A stretch of 40,160 nt of DNA from contig ONQC01000030.1 of the NCBI GenBank assembly GCA_900319855.1, forward strand, positions 1-40,160. The letters run 5' to 3'. Both the position numbers and the translations under genes were made by a program. Below, piece by piece: positions 1 to 8,161 of the stretch (position 1 is the first letter of the stretch; each line of letters starts with the position of its first letter). Under the pieces are notes generated by a model. That model was not told where the DNA came from. It was given only the letters and a program-made list of their open reading frames with translations, and did no database searches. This stretch comes from an uncultured Bacteroidales bacterium. GTDB lineage: Bacteria > Bacteroidota > Bacteroidia > Bacteroidales > UBA932.

Positions 1-171
1 AGTATCATAGCCGGAAAGAAGATCCTGCTGATCGACGATGTCTATACGACGGGCAGCACGCTCGACGCCTGCGCCGCGGTGCTGAAAGAGGCAGGCGCAG
101 CCCGTGTCGATGTGCTGACATTTGCGGCCGGCGCAGATGTCCATCCGGCATTTGAAGAGGCTGCAGAATAA
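1..171 (+). CDS. ComF family phosphoribosyltransferase, C-terminal end (partial)
   Basis: The reading frame is open from the first base and stops at TAA 169-171, giving 56 residues. It carries the PRPP-binding signature of type I phosphoribosyltransferases, [17 protein letters not shown], at about residues 8-24 of the fragment. That motif, followed by a short alpha/beta tail, is what the end of ComFC/GntX-like proteins looks like; these act in DNA uptake or an unassigned nucleotide-related role. The next gene downstream is a ribosome hibernation factor, and a comF-hpf neighbourhood is known from Bacillus and Clostridia rather than Bacteroidales. The start lies outside the window. A different phosphoribosyltransferase with the same loop cannot be excluded. 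Confidence 0.75.
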   Translation, partial: SIIAGKKILLIDDVYTTGSTLDACAAVLKEAGAARVDVLTFAAGADVHPAFEEAAE

Positions 172-474
172 TGTACGAGAATTTGCACAGAATGCCACAT
201 GAAAGGGCGATTCCGTGTTAGAATATTATCAAACAAAAGCATATGGCAGTCGGCTGGGTCTGTGGTTGAAAGGCCATGCCAGCTGCGGGCGAAAGGTCCC
301 ACGTAAGCCGTGCGCAGGAAGCCGCGGTGATCATGGCGCAGTTTAGAAGTAAGTCCTCCGGGAAACCCGGGTCAAGGCAAGTGTGGGGGCAAAGACCAGG
401 TCAGCCAGGCGACTGTTGTATATAGAAGTTACTGCTGCGAATATTGTTTTATCAAACAATAAGGAGGTCGCACT
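172..474. other. Intergenic stretch without a recognisable gene
   Basis: No frame on either strand gives a protein I recognise. A 16-codon ORF (171-221) overlaps the preceding stop but has no support. The stretch holds a GC hairpin (CCGGG at 358-362, AAA loop, CCCGG at 366-370) and an imperfect direct repeat, gaatattatcaaacaa at 221-236 against gaatattgttttatcaaacaa at 439-459. I tried to match it to RNase P RNA, tmRNA, SRP RNA and the cobalamin and TPP riboswitches and saw none of their conserved cores. It may be noncoding leader or joined fragments. Confidence 0.5.
443..467 (+). promoter_or_regulatory. Perfect inverted repeat next to a strong Shine-Dalgarno site
   Basis: ATTGTTT (443-449), loop TATC, AAACAAT (454-460) form a 7-bp stem directly followed by AAGGAGG (461-467), seven bases before the ATG at 475. 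Such a full anti-16S match is usual in Firmicutes and unusual in Bacteroidetes, whose genes in this window have weak or no such sites. The hairpin could modulate ribosome access, but that is inference. Confidence 0.6.
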
Positions 475-1209
475 ATGAGAGTGAACATCACAGGCAAAAA
501 TTGCAAAGTCAGTGACCATCTGAAAGACACGATCGAGAAGAAGGTCCAGAAACTGGGCAAGTATTTCTCTGATGATATCGATGCCGACGTCATGCTGACG
601 GAGGAGAAGAAATATAAAAAGACAGAGGTTACCATCAAAGCACGCAACATGATCTTCCGTGCGGAAGACCGCGCGGACGAGTTCTACGATGGGATCGACA
701 ATGTCGTCAGCAAGCTCTCCAGCCAGATGTCCCGCTTCAAGCAGAAGCTCATCGCTGACAAGCAGTTCCTCGGCATCGGCTTCAAGGGAGCTTCGGCCAA
801 GAGCTTTCTGACTTCTATCGACAGCCTTGATTCCATTGTGCTGCTGCTGATATTCTGCGCGGGACTGCTGGCGGTCATCGTGCTTTACAATCTTGCCAAC
901 ATCAACATCACCGAGCGCGTCCGTGAGATAGCCACGATCAAAGTGCTGGGCTTCTTCGACGGCGAAACTTCGGCCTATATCTACCGTGAGAACATAATCT
1001 CCACACTGCTGGGAATAGCTATCGGCCTGGGACTGGGCAACCGGGGCCGCCTGCTCGGAACAGAGTTGATCGCCCTGGGCGTCTACGCTTTCCAAATCGG
1101 TTTCAGCGCCCTTTGGCTGAAGTACTTCAAATTTGGCCCCGTCGAATGGGTCTGGCGCATGCTCACCTATGGGAAATGGCTCCCTTTGCGGCAGAAAGAA
1201 AGTGTTTGA
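475..1209 (+). CDS. Mosaic ORF: HPF/RaiA N-domain + FtsX-type permease fragment + DUF418 fragment
   Basis: One 244-codon frame holds three unrelated pieces. Residues 1-98 are a ribosome hibernation promoting factor N-terminal domain (MRVNITGKNCKVSDHLKDTI..., ending at about FKQKLIADKQF), which binds the 30S decoding region and resembles clostridial proteins. Residues 99-187 are the last part of an FtsX/MacB-type ABC permease: a hydrophobic segment, then NINITERVREIATIKVLGFF, then a second membrane segment ending GIAIGLGLG. Residues 188-244 match the C-terminus of YeiB/DUF418 membrane proteins (FKFGPVEWVWRMLTYGKW). No known protein has this order. The start is fixed by AAGGAGG at 461-467. Either this is a misassembled contig end or several truncated genes fused in frame; a working protein is unlikely. 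Confidence 0.6.
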   Translation: MRVNITGKNCKVSDHLKDTIEKKVQKLGKYFSDDIDADVMLTEEKKYKKTEVTIKARNMIFRAEDRADEFYDGIDNVVSKLSSQMSRFKQKLIADKQFLGIGFKGASAKSFLTSIDSLDSIVLLLIFCAGLLAVIVLYNLANINITERVREIATIKVLGFFDGETSAYIYRENIISTLLGIAIGLGLGNRGRLLGTELIALGVYAFQIGFSALWLKYFKFGPVEWVWRMLTYGKWLPLRQKESV

Positions 1210-1238
1210 ACGACAATATGATATTAAGACCCATAACG

Positions 1239-1775
1239 ATGAAAAGGATCCTTATCGCAATGATCGCACTGGCCTGTTCGCTCGCCGCATCGGCCCAGAT
1301 GTCCAAAATACCCCAGCGGCTGGAAATCATATAGATTGAGAATGAAGGAGACGCGACCTTCGTGGAACTCTTCAACTCCCCGAAAGACGGGCAGAACCAT
1401 TATTTCCTTTCCGTAGGTCAACTGGGAATCGGGGACAAGGTCGTCCAGGTCTACATCGATCCCCTGTCTGAACTGTTCATCCCGCTTGGGGACACACTGG
1501 AAGAGGCGATGGAATCGCTCAAGGACCTGCAGGCCCTGTTCAAGACTTCTCCGGGGACATCGAGGGAAATCAGCGGATGCGTAGCCATCGGATTCCCGAA
1601 AGAAGACCTGGAGCCCGTAACGGTCACCTACCGGAAGGAACTGCTCAACAAGCTACTCGAATTCAGCGTCTCCCGGAACGAATACATCCGCTCAGTCCAA
1701 GTCGCCAAATCGGATCTGGGGTCCCTCGTGACCAGTCTGAAACTCCACCGGAAACTCCATCCGAAGCAGAAGTAA
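1239..1775 (+). pseudogene. Secreted conserved hypothetical protein with in-frame amber stop
   Basis: ATG at 1239 opens a signal peptide (MKRILIAMIALACSLAASAQ, cleavage likely after AQ). Codon 32 (1332-1334) is TAG. The frame then continues without another stop for 147 codons to TAA at 1773-1775 and reads as an ordinary globular protein (SVGQLGIGDKVVQVYIDPL, GCVAIGFPKEDLEPVTVTYR, KLHRKLHPKQK at the end). The two parts fit as one Bacteroidales periplasmic protein of about 178 residues; I know no function for this family. A GTG at 1362 could restart translation but would lack the signal peptide. The TAG may be a real inactivating mutation, a sequencing error, or a readthrough codon. Confidence 0.6.
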
Positions 1776-1799
1776 CCGGCACGTCAAAAGTGTTGACTC

Positions 1800-2777
1800 T
1801 CAATCATCCGCGATTTCCCAATAGCCGTTCCTGTTGGCGCCGATCCGCCGGATGATGCCTTTGGCTTTCATGTCGGCAAGCATCCGTTCAATCTGGCGGG
1901 CGCTCATGTCCAGGTCAGCGGCAATCTTGGCCGCTGTGGTATGTCTGTCAGCGCGCAGATATCCCAGGACTCTTTGCTGCTGGTAGTTGAGGCCTTTCTC
2001 ATCGGCAATGTCGGCATTGGATTTCCCTTGATGGTCAACGAGTGCGTTCAGGATTTCTTCCAGCATGAAGTCGATGAAAGGGCCACTGTCGCCGAGGTCG
2101 GAACTCCGGTTGATGGCGTGGTAATAGGCCTGTTGGTTGGAATAGACCATGTTCTCGACAGGAAGATGCTCGAAAATCGGATTCAGCCGGCCGAGGATAA
2201 GAGATTGCCAGAGACGGCCGATTCTTCCGTTCCCGTCGGCGAAGGGGTGGATGAATTCAAACTCGTAATGGAAGACACAACTCCGGATGAGCAGATGGTC
2301 ATCGGCGTTCTCCAGCCATCCGAAAAGGTCGCTCATCAGGTCCCTGACCCTGTCCGCCGGGGGAGCGATATGGATGGGCTTGTCTCCGTCAAAAACCCCG
2401 ACGCCTCCTTTTCTGAACATCCCGGCTTCATCGACAAGGCCGGACATCATCGTACCATGGGCCAGCAAAAGGTCCTGGATGGAAAAGGGATTGAGTTTGG
2501 GATAGAGTTCGTAGGTCTTGATGGCGTTCTTGACTTCCTGGATCTCTTTCAACGGTGCAACCACCTTCTTGCCTTCCAAGACGGCCTGGACTTCACCTTC
2601 AGACAGGGTGTTGCCCTCGATGGCCAGGGAAGAATGGATGGTTTTGATCCGGTTGGCCCTCCTGAGCCGCAAGGTGTCCTCCTGTTCCATCCGGATTGCA
2701 TATCTTTCCAGCTGACTGGAGATCATCGCAATCAGATTGATGGCCTTGGCCGATACGGTGAAAGGAGGTTTATACAT
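1800..2777 (-). CDS. Fic family protein AMP-transferase with C-terminal winged helix
   Basis: The 325-residue protein carries the full Fic motif HPFADGNGRIGR at residues 177-188. In the family its His deprotonates the target hydroxyl, and the rest binds ATP phosphates for AMP transfer. Residues 50-55 are SLAIEG, the S/TxxxE(G/N) inhibitory helix in the N-terminal (class II) position, so activity should be autoinhibited. Residues 265-325 look like a winged helix (QQRVLGYLRADRHTTAAKIAADLDMSARQIERML, quoted in pieces: LDMSARQIERML is the recognition part). The ATG at 2777 follows a clear promoter and five tandem 12-bp repeats, which suggests autoregulation through the winged helix. There is no antitoxin gene beside it. 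The target protein is unknown. Confidence 0.93.
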   Translation of the reverse strand: MYKPPFTVSAKAINLIAMISSQLERYAIRMEQEDTLRLRRANRIKTIHSSLAIEGNTLSEGEVQAVLEGKKVVAPLKEIQEVKNAIKTYELYPKLNPFSIQDLLLAHGTMMSGLVDEAGMFRKGGVGVFDGDKPIHIAPPADRVRDLMSDLFGWLENADDHLLIRSCVFHYEFEFIHPFADGNGRIGRLWQSLILGRLNPIFEHLPVENMVYSNQQAYYHAINRSSDLGDSGPFIDFMLEEILNALVDHQGKSNADIADEKGLNYQQQRVLGYLRADRHTTAAKIAADLDMSARQIERMLADMKAKGIIRRIGANRNGYWEIADD

Positions 2778-2779
2778 GG

Positions 2780-2850
2780 TTTATTCCGTCATTTGTTCCG
2801 TCAGTTATCCCGACATTTATTCCGACACAAAGATACTATTTATTCCGCCA
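2780..2850. repeat. Five tandem 12-bp repeats in the Fic promoter/leader
   Basis: Copies on the + strand are TTTATTCCGTCA (2780-2791), TTTGTTCCGTCA (2792-2803), GTTATCCCGACA (2804-2815), TTTATTCCGACA (2816-2827) and, after an 11-bp gap that contains the -7 box, TTTATTCCGCCA (2839-2850). The consensus is TTTATTCCGNCA. Four copies abut head to tail between the -7 box and the Fic start codon, and the fifth sits in the promoter spacer. This layout is that of a multi-site operator. Confidence 0.85.
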
Positions 2851-2858
2851 CAAACAAA
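2828..2858 (-). promoter_or_regulatory. Bacteroidetes-type promoter of the Fic gene
   Basis: On the minus strand TTTG (2858-2855), a 19-base spacer and TATCTTTG (2835-2828) match the Bacteroidetes -33/-7 consensus exactly. Transcription would start near 2821, so four of the five tandem repeats lie in the transcript leader and one lies in the spacer. Confidence 0.8.
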
Positions 2859-2885
2859 AAAGAAGACAAATCTTTCGATTTATCC

Positions 2886-3311
2886 TCACTCTGATTTTTC
2901 GCGTGAATGGTGGACCCAATCCTTGAATCCAATTACATCTGTTCTGACATCTCTCTGCCATCTGGTACCATAATGCTCATTCAGCCATTCAAATATAACA
3001 CAGTTCCAGCGGGCAATCTCCTCATTTGAAAACCAAGGTAAGTCACCAAAGTCATAATAATCAATACCATATTTCTTCTTGAACTTTTCTTGACCAATAA
3101 CAATTGTCGGAGAAATCCCTCCAATCAAAAGTAGTTCTGCATTCCCATCTTCCAACGCACGCTTCGCCGCTTCAACAGAAATCATGTCCTCCATGTAATC
3201 ATTAGAGTTCACTTGCTCACTCACGGATTTTGTGTGCTTGATTACTGAACATGCAGAAAGAAAGACGAAAAGTGCTAAAAGAACTGGCAGTATTAAAACC
3301 TTGTGTTGCAT
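2886..3311 (-). CDS. Small conserved lipoprotein, function unknown
   Basis: The 141-residue protein has a lipoprotein signal: a positively charged start, a hydrophobic run, and the lipobox LSAC with Cys at residue 21. The mature part is hydrophilic and ends with an aromatic-rich tail (WFSNEEIARWNCVIFEWLNEHYGTRW in two pieces: WNCVIFEWLNEH and RWQRDVRTDVIGF). I do not recognise the family. The gene is AT-richer than its neighbours and lies alone between the fMet tRNA and the Fic gene. A -7 box six bases upstream of the ATG suggests a nearly leaderless mRNA. No catalytic motif is visible. Confidence 0.75.
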   Translation of the reverse strand: MQHKVLILPVLLALFVFLSACSVIKHTKSVSEQVNSNDYMEDMISVEAAKRALEDGNAELLLIGGISPTIVIGQEKFKKKYGIDYYDFGDLPWFSNEEIARWNCVIFEWLNEHYGTRWQRDVRTDVIGFKDWVHHSREKSE

Positions 3312-3316
3312 GGAAA

Positions 3317-3324
3317 CAAAGATA
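3317..3324 (-). promoter_or_regulatory. Candidate -7 element for the small lipoprotein
   Basis: TATCTTTG on the minus strand ends five bases before the lipoprotein ATG. No TTTG lies at the expected -33 distance, and the site is next to the tRNA terminator, so the call is tentative. Confidence 0.4.
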
Positions 3325-3326
3325 AC

Positions 3327-3362
3327 AAAAAAGAGGAATCATCCGTTAGATAATTCCTCTTT
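3327..3362 (-). terminator. Intrinsic terminator of tRNA-fMet
   Basis: On the minus strand AAAGAGGAAT pairs with ATTCCTCTTT around a 14-base loop and runs into six T residues, starting three bases after the tRNA 3' end. Confidence 0.8.
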
Positions 3363-3364
3363 AG

Positions 3365-3437
<73 letters not shown>

Positions 3438-3451
3438 GTGTTATTGGACTG

Positions 3452-3482
3452 CAAATATACGGAGGTTTTCCGAATTTGCAAA
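3452..3482 (-). promoter_or_regulatory. Promoter of tRNA-fMet
   Basis: TTTG (3482-3479), 19 bases, TATATTTG (3459-3452) on the minus strand is a full consensus Bacteroidetes promoter. The -7 box ends 14 bases before the mature tRNA 5' end. Confidence 0.8.
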
Positions 3483-3559
3483 ATTTTTCTGCGTTTTATG
3501 CGCTCCGGTGGCCTTTTCTGCCCGAAAAGACACGAAAACAGAGAAAAAATGTAAGTGCC

Positions 3560-4960
3560 TTATCCCAGGAAGGCCAGGATGCCTTCCAGGTCGTCCTTGG
3601 CAAACTGACGCTGGTCTCCCGTCGAGAGATTCTTGATGCCGATCGTACCGGCAGCCGCCTCGTCCGTACCGTTGATCGAGATGAACGGGATGGCCTTGCG
3701 GTCGGCATAGTCAAACTGCTTCTTCAGCTTACCGGCATCGGGATAGATCTCACAGGCCACTCCCGCCTCGCGGAGCGTACGGGCGACCGGAATCAGATAC
3801 GGCAGCACGGAAGCGTCCATGTTGGCAAAGAGCAGCCGGGTCGAGGAGCGCAGGCCGGCCGGGAACTTGTCCAGCCCTTTCAGCACATCGTAGATTCGGT
3901 CGGCACCGAAGGAAATCCCCACGCCGGACATGTCCGGAAGGCCGAAGATACCGGTCAGGTTGTCATAACGACCGCCGCCGCAGATGCTGCCGATGGCGAA
4001 GTCGAGCGCTTTCACCTCAAAGATGGCGCCGGTATAATAGTTCAGGCCGCGGGCCAGGGACAGGTCGATCTCGACCGCCTGGCGCACACCCGCCGCCTCG
4101 AGATAGCCAAACAGTTCTTCCAGTTCATCCAGGCCTTTCAGGCCCGTCTCAGAGACCAGTCCGGAAGCCGAACCTCCGTTCATCAGCGAGCGCATGGTCG
4201 CCAGTTTCTCGGCCGTCGAACCTTCCAGCAGCAAGATCGGCTCGATGACTGCGACCGCCTCCGGGGTCAAGCCCTTGGCCAGCATCTCCTCCTTGACGGC
4301 ATCCAGGCCGATCTTATCTAGTTTGTCGATGGCGACCGTGATGTCCACGACCTTGTCCGGGCAGCCGGCGATCTCGGCGAATCCCGTCAGGACCTTCCGG
4401 TTGTTGATCTTGATCAGCACCCGGATCCCGAGCTTGCCAAAGACGGCATCCACGATCTGCACCAGTTCCAGTTCGTTCAGCTGGGACTTGCTGCCGATTA
4501 CATCGGCGTCGCACTGGTAAAACTCGCGGTAGCGTCCCTTCTGCGGACGGTCGGCACGCCAGACCGGCTGGACCTGGAAGCGGCGGAACGGGAAGGAAAT
4601 CTCGTTCTGGTGCTGGACGACGTAGCGGGCGAACGGGACGGTCAGGTCATAGCGCAATCCTTTCTCGCAGACGGCCTTGACCAGACCGGCATCGTCGGTC
4701 CCGGCTTCGCTGAGATAGGAAGCCACATCGACCTTGGAGAACGGTTCGCCGGAATTGATGATCCGGAACAGGAGCTTATCCCCCTCATCCCCGTATTTAC
4801 CCAGCAGCGTGGACAGGTTTTCCATCGCAGGGGTCTCGATCTGGGCATAGCCATAGGTCCGGAAAACGCTGCGGATGGTGTCGAATATATAATTGCGCTC
4901 GGCCATTTCCTGGGTGCCGAAGTCGCGGGTCCCTTTCGGGATGGAGGGTTTCTGTGCCAT
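3560..4960 (-). CDS. hisS: Histidyl-tRNA synthetase
   Basis: This 466-residue class II synthetase charges tRNA-His with histidine in the cytoplasm. Visible family motifs are PKGTRDFG near the N-terminus, [12 protein letters not shown] (motif 2 region), [19 protein letters not shown], the HisRS-specific [14 protein letters not shown], and motif 3 [15 protein letters not shown]. The last 95 residues form the anticodon-binding domain ([20 protein letters not shown]). The length is normal for Bacteroidetes. The ATG at 4960 lies about 20 bases from a TATATTTG -7 box and diverges from sppA. Confidence 0.97.
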   Translation of the reverse strand: MAQKPSIPKGTRDFGTQEMAERNYIFDTIRSVFRTYGYAQIETPAMENLSTLLGKYGDEGDKLLFRIINSGEPFSKVDVASYLSEAGTDDAGLVKAVCEKGLRYDLTVPFARYVVQHQNEISFPFRRFQVQPVWRADRPQKGRYREFYQCDADVIGSKSQLNELELVQIVDAVFGKLGIRVLIKINNRKVLTGFAEIAGCPDKVVDITVAIDKLDKIGLDAVKEEMLAKGLTPEAVAVIEPILLLEGSTAEKLATMRSLMNGGSASGLVSETGLKGLDELEELFGYLEAAGVRQAVEIDLSLARGLNYYTGAIFEVKALDFAIGSICGGGRYDNLTGIFGLPDMSGVGISFGADRIYDVLKGLDKFPAGLRSSTRLLFANMDASVLPYLIPVARTLREAGVACEIYPDAGKLKKQFDYADRKAIPFISINGTDEAAAGTIGIKNLSTGDQRQFAKDDLEGILAFLG

Positions 4961-4980
4961 GTTTGCAATCTTATAGGATG

Positions 4981-4988
4981 CAAATATA
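4981..4988 (-). promoter_or_regulatory. -7 element of hisS
   Basis: TATATTTG on the minus strand fits TAnnTTTG and ends 20 bases before the hisS ATG. No clear -33 box is present. Confidence 0.6.
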
Positions 4989-4999
4989 GGAAAAATCCA

Positions 5000-5007
5000 T
5001 ATATTTG
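5000..5007 (+). promoter_or_regulatory. -7 element of sppA
   Basis: TATATTTG on the plus strand fits TAnnTTTG and lies 27 bases before the sppA ATG. It is back to back with the hisS box, 11 bases apart. No clear -33 box is present. Confidence 0.6.
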
Positions 5008-5034
5008 TGAGATAGAAAATACAATAGACGCCAT

Positions 5035-6828
5035 ATGAAAGAATTTGTCAAAATGGTCTGCGCCGTCATCTGCGGTCTGATCGTCATGAGTTTCCTCGGC
5101 TTTTTCTTCTTCGCCGGGTGTGTCGGGAGCATGGCCCTGGCAGGCAGCGGCAGCGAGCCGGTCCTTCCCCGTTCCGGAATCCTGAAAATGGACATGTCCA
5201 CCTTCGCCCTTTCCGAGCAGGGGAACCAGAACTTCGATCCGACCAGCCTGCTGATGGGCGGTGGCACGATGGCTACGCCCCTCGGCCTGTGGAATGCCGT
5301 CCAGGCCATCAACGCCGCAGCCGCCGACCCGGCTGTCAAGCTGATCTACCTCAAACCGGACGGAGCGACCGCCGGAATGTCCCAGATGGAAGAACTCCGC
5401 CAGGCCCTGCTGAATTTCCGGCAGAGCGGGAAACCGGTCATCGCCTGGACGGAAATGCCCTCGACCGGCAGCTATTACCTCGCTTCCGCGGCCGACAAGG
5501 TCTATATGTCCGCCAACGCGGGTGCCAGCCCGATGATCACTGGCGTCGGGACCCAGATGATCTTCCTGGGCGACTTGCTCAAGGAACTGGGCGTCAATGT
5601 CCAGCTGATCCGCCACGGCAAATATAAATCCGCCGGTGAGATGTATATCAAGGGAGAGCCGAGCCCGGAGAACCTGGAACAGAACCAGGTCATGATCAAT
5701 TCCATCTGGAACGCCTTCGCCGCCGATATCGAGAAGAGTCGCGACCTGCCTGCCGGCAAGCTGAGCGAACTGGTTGACAACCTTTCCCTGGTCAATGCCC
5801 AGGACATGGTCGACAACGGACTGGTCGACGAACTGATGACCCGCAGCCAGCTGCAGGACAAGCTCGCCACCCTCGCCGTCGTCGAGAACTTTGACAAAGT
5901 CAAGATGATTCCCTTTACCGACTATGTGACGGCAAAGGCCAAACCGAATACCAAAGCCAAGAAAAAGATCGCCATCCTCTATGCGGAAGGCAATATCGTA
6001 GAAGGCAATAGCAAGCAGCAGGTTGCCGGCGACTATTTCGCCGCCCAGATCGCCAAGATCCGCAAGGATGAAAGCATCAAGGCCGTGGTCTTCCGCGTCG
6101 CCTCCCCCGGCGGCAGCGTCCTTGCTTCCGACAAGATCAAGACGGAAATCGACCTGCTCCGGGCCGAGAAACCGGTCATCGCCTCCTATGGCGAATATGC
6201 AGCTTCCGGCGGATACTGGATTTCCAACAGCTGCGACCGGATCTATACCGACCGCACGACCCTCACCGGCTCCATCGGTGTCTTCAGCATGATCCCGGAC
6301 GCGAGCAAGACCCTGAAAGAGAAGCTGAAAGTCGGCGTCTACACCGTCGGTTCCAGCAAGCACAGCGGCATGATGTCCCTCTTCGCCCCGCTGGATGATT
6401 CGGAGAAAGCGTTCATGCAGCAGTCCATCGAAGAGATCTATGGCGCCTTCCTGAACAACGTCGCCGAAGGCCGTGACATGACTCCCGAGCAGGTGGATGA
6501 GATCGCCCAGGGCCGTGTATGGACCGGTTCCGACGCCCTCGGCATCGGTCTCGTCGACGAGATCGGCACCCTCGAAGATGCCATCAAGTTCGCTGCCCAG
6601 GCCGGTGGCGAGACCGACCTGACCCAGTGGCAGGTCGTCGGTTATCCGAAAGTCCCGTCGCCTTTCGAGACGATTCTCGAGAGCTTCGGCCAGAGCCTGG
6701 AGAAGGACAATGATGTCCTGGCCGGCACGCCGTTCGCCCCCATCGGAAAGGCGTTCAAGGACTGGAACGCAGCCTCCAGCGACCGGTTCATGGCACGGAT
6801 GCCGTACGAAATGGTTATCGGATTCTGA
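5035..6828 (+). CDS. sppA: Signal peptide peptidase SppA, 67K type
   Basis: The 597-residue inner-membrane serine protease degrades cleaved signal peptides. Residues 8-30 form one N-terminal membrane anchor. Two tandem ClpP/crotonase-like halves follow, as in the long (67K) form. The general-base Lys is expected in [12 protein letters not shown] (about residue 198, counterpart of Lys209 of E. coli), and the nucleophile Ser in [11 protein letters not shown] (about residue 412). The family motif [12 protein letters not shown] precedes the Ser. Both catalytic residues are present, so an active enzyme is expected. Its end overlaps the end of convergent tilS by 14 bases. Confidence 0.95.
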   Translation: MKEFVKMVCAVICGLIVMSFLGFFFFAGCVGSMALAGSGSEPVLPRSGILKMDMSTFALSEQGNQNFDPTSLLMGGGTMATPLGLWNAVQAINAAAADPAVKLIYLKPDGATAGMSQMEELRQALLNFRQSGKPVIAWTEMPSTGSYYLASAADKVYMSANAGASPMITGVGTQMIFLGDLLKELGVNVQLIRHGKYKSAGEMYIKGEPSPENLEQNQVMINSIWNAFAADIEKSRDLPAGKLSELVDNLSLVNAQDMVDNGLVDELMTRSQLQDKLATLAVVENFDKVKMIPFTDYVTAKAKPNTKAKKKIAILYAEGNIVEGNSKQQVAGDYFAAQIAKIRKDESIKAVVFRVASPGGSVLASDKIKTEIDLLRAEKPVIASYGEYAASGGYWISNSCDRIYTDRTTLTGSIGVFSMIPDASKTLKEKLKVGVYTVGSSKHSGMMSLFAPLDDSEKAFMQQSIEEIYGAFLNNVAEGRDMTPEQVDEIAQGRVWTGSDALGIGLVDEIGTLEDAIKFAAQAGGETDLTQWQVVGYPKVPSPFETILESFGQSLEKDNDVLAGTPFAPIGKAFKDWNAASSDRFMARMPYEMVIGF

Positions 6829-8140
6829 TCCGGAGCACGTTTGCGGTCTGCTCCGTCACCCTGACGGATTCGTCGGTCCGCAAGCCCAGTAAAGAATACA
6901 CATGGGAGCCTTCGCCCGAAAGGACGAGGGCTTTCTCTTTTTTCAGGCGGTCGAAATGCAGGTCCACGAACAGGTCGCTCAGTTTCTTGCTGCCGTTCAG
7001 GCCGATGGGACGGAGCCAGTCGCCGGCCTGCCAGCGACGGACCTGCAGCGGGAACGATAACAGATCCGCGTCGAACAGCGACTCTCCTTCCGGGCAACGG
7101 ACCGGCATGCCGGGAGAGAAGGGCTCCAGCGAAACGGCCAGCGTGTATCCACCGCATGCATACGAACCGGGAGCCGGGATTTCCCAAGGGCCCGGATCCT
7201 GAACCGCGACCGGTTCAAACACCAGGGCATCCGCCGTCAGCGCCAGGCGCCACAGCCTGCCGGTAAACAGATGGCCTGCGGTCTGCCGTCCGCTGGAAAG
7301 CATATCCGCGACCTGCTCCTGCACCGAAGGATCGAATCCCCGGTCGCGCAGCAGACGGTACAGCAGATACCGCCACTCCCCTGCTGCAAATAATTCCGCG
7401 AACGGAATCCTGTCGCCGGAGGGCAGATGTTCCCGGTACCATGCATCCACGATCCGGGCGGCCTCGTCAAAACGAGCCATATCATGCCCCAATGTCTGGA
7501 GGAAAGAGGGATTGATCTCCCGGAAGACCGGAAGGACCTGGTGCCGGACCTTGTTGCGCAAATACCGGTCTTCGGCATTGGTCCGGTCTTCCCGGAACGG
7601 GATCTTGTTCGAGGCGGCATATTCTTCGATTTCCGCACGGGTGAAGCCCAGGAGCGGACGGATCAGCATGCCCCCCTGCGCCAAAGGACGCGCCGGGCTC
7701 ATGCCCCGGACGCCCTCCAGTCCCGTGCCACGCAACAGATTCAACACCAAGGTTTCAGCATTGTCATCCGCATGGTGCGCCACGGCCACGGGAGCATTTC
7801 CGCGAGAAGCACTTTCCAGCGCAAACCACGCGTAACGCAGGTCACGCGCGGCCATTTCAATGCTGACGCCCTGCTCAGCCGCATACCAGGAGGTATCAAA
7901 ATGACGGACATGGAACGGGACGCCGGCCTCTACGCACCATTCCCGTACCAGCACCTCATCCGCATCGCTGTCCGCGCCCCGGAGCCCGAAGTTGCAATGC
8001 AGAACCTCGAAGGGACGCCCGGTCCGCAGGAACAGGTCGGCCATGCACATGGAGTCCATGCCGCCGCTGACAGCCAGAAGGACCACCCTGTCAGGTTGGC
8101 AGGGCAGTCCTTCCAGTGTATGGATCAATCGCTCCAGCAT
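6815..8140 (-). CDS. tilS: tRNA(Ile)-lysidine synthase
   Basis: The 441-residue enzyme attaches lysine to C34 of the CAU-anticodon tRNA-Ile using ATP, which switches decoding from AUG to AUA. The PP-loop LLAVSGGMDSMCMADL (residues 22-37) binds ATP. LHCNFGLRGADSDADE and AVAHHADDNAETLVLNLLRGTG are typical TilS core motifs. The C-terminal 170 residues form the linker and tRNA-binding domains (LSFPLQVRRWQAGDWLRPIG). It is the last gene of a proS-DUF3078-tilS minus-strand run, starting 21 bases after the DUF3078 stop, and it overlaps the 3' end of sppA. Confidence 0.95.
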   Translation of the reverse strand: MLERLIHTLEGLPCQPDRVVLLAVSGGMDSMCMADLFLRTGRPFEVLHCNFGLRGADSDADEVLVREWCVEAGVPFHVRHFDTSWYAAEQGVSIEMAARDLRYAWFALESASRGNAPVAVAHHADDNAETLVLNLLRGTGLEGVRGMSPARPLAQGGMLIRPLLGFTRAEIEEYAASNKIPFREDRTNAEDRYLRNKVRHQVLPVFREINPSFLQTLGHDMARFDEAARIVDAWYREHLPSGDRIPFAELFAAGEWRYLLYRLLRDRGFDPSVQEQVADMLSSGRQTAGHLFTGRLWRLALTADALVFEPVAVQDPGPWEIPAPGSYACGGYTLAVSLEPFSPGMPVRCPEGESLFDADLLSFPLQVRRWQAGDWLRPIGLNGSKKLSDLFVDLHFDRLKKEKALVLSGEGSHVYSLLGLRTDESVRVTEQTANVLRIRIR

Positions 8141-8161
8141 GGCAGGAAGCGGTTTCAGGAT

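Noticed and set aside
241-440. Possible structured RNA (RNase P, SRP RNA, cobalamin or other riboswitch, group II intron domain V)
   Set aside because: Fragments such as GACCAGGTCAGCC looked suggestive, but none of the conserved cores or required pairings could be found.
2780-2850. CRISPR-like repeat cluster
   Set aside because: Repeats are 12 bp, adjoin without spacers and sit in a promoter; no cas genes are present.
4642-6363. 573-codon minus frame opposite sppA that runs into hisS
   Set aside because: It lies antisense to SppA catalytic motifs and reads hisS out of phase.
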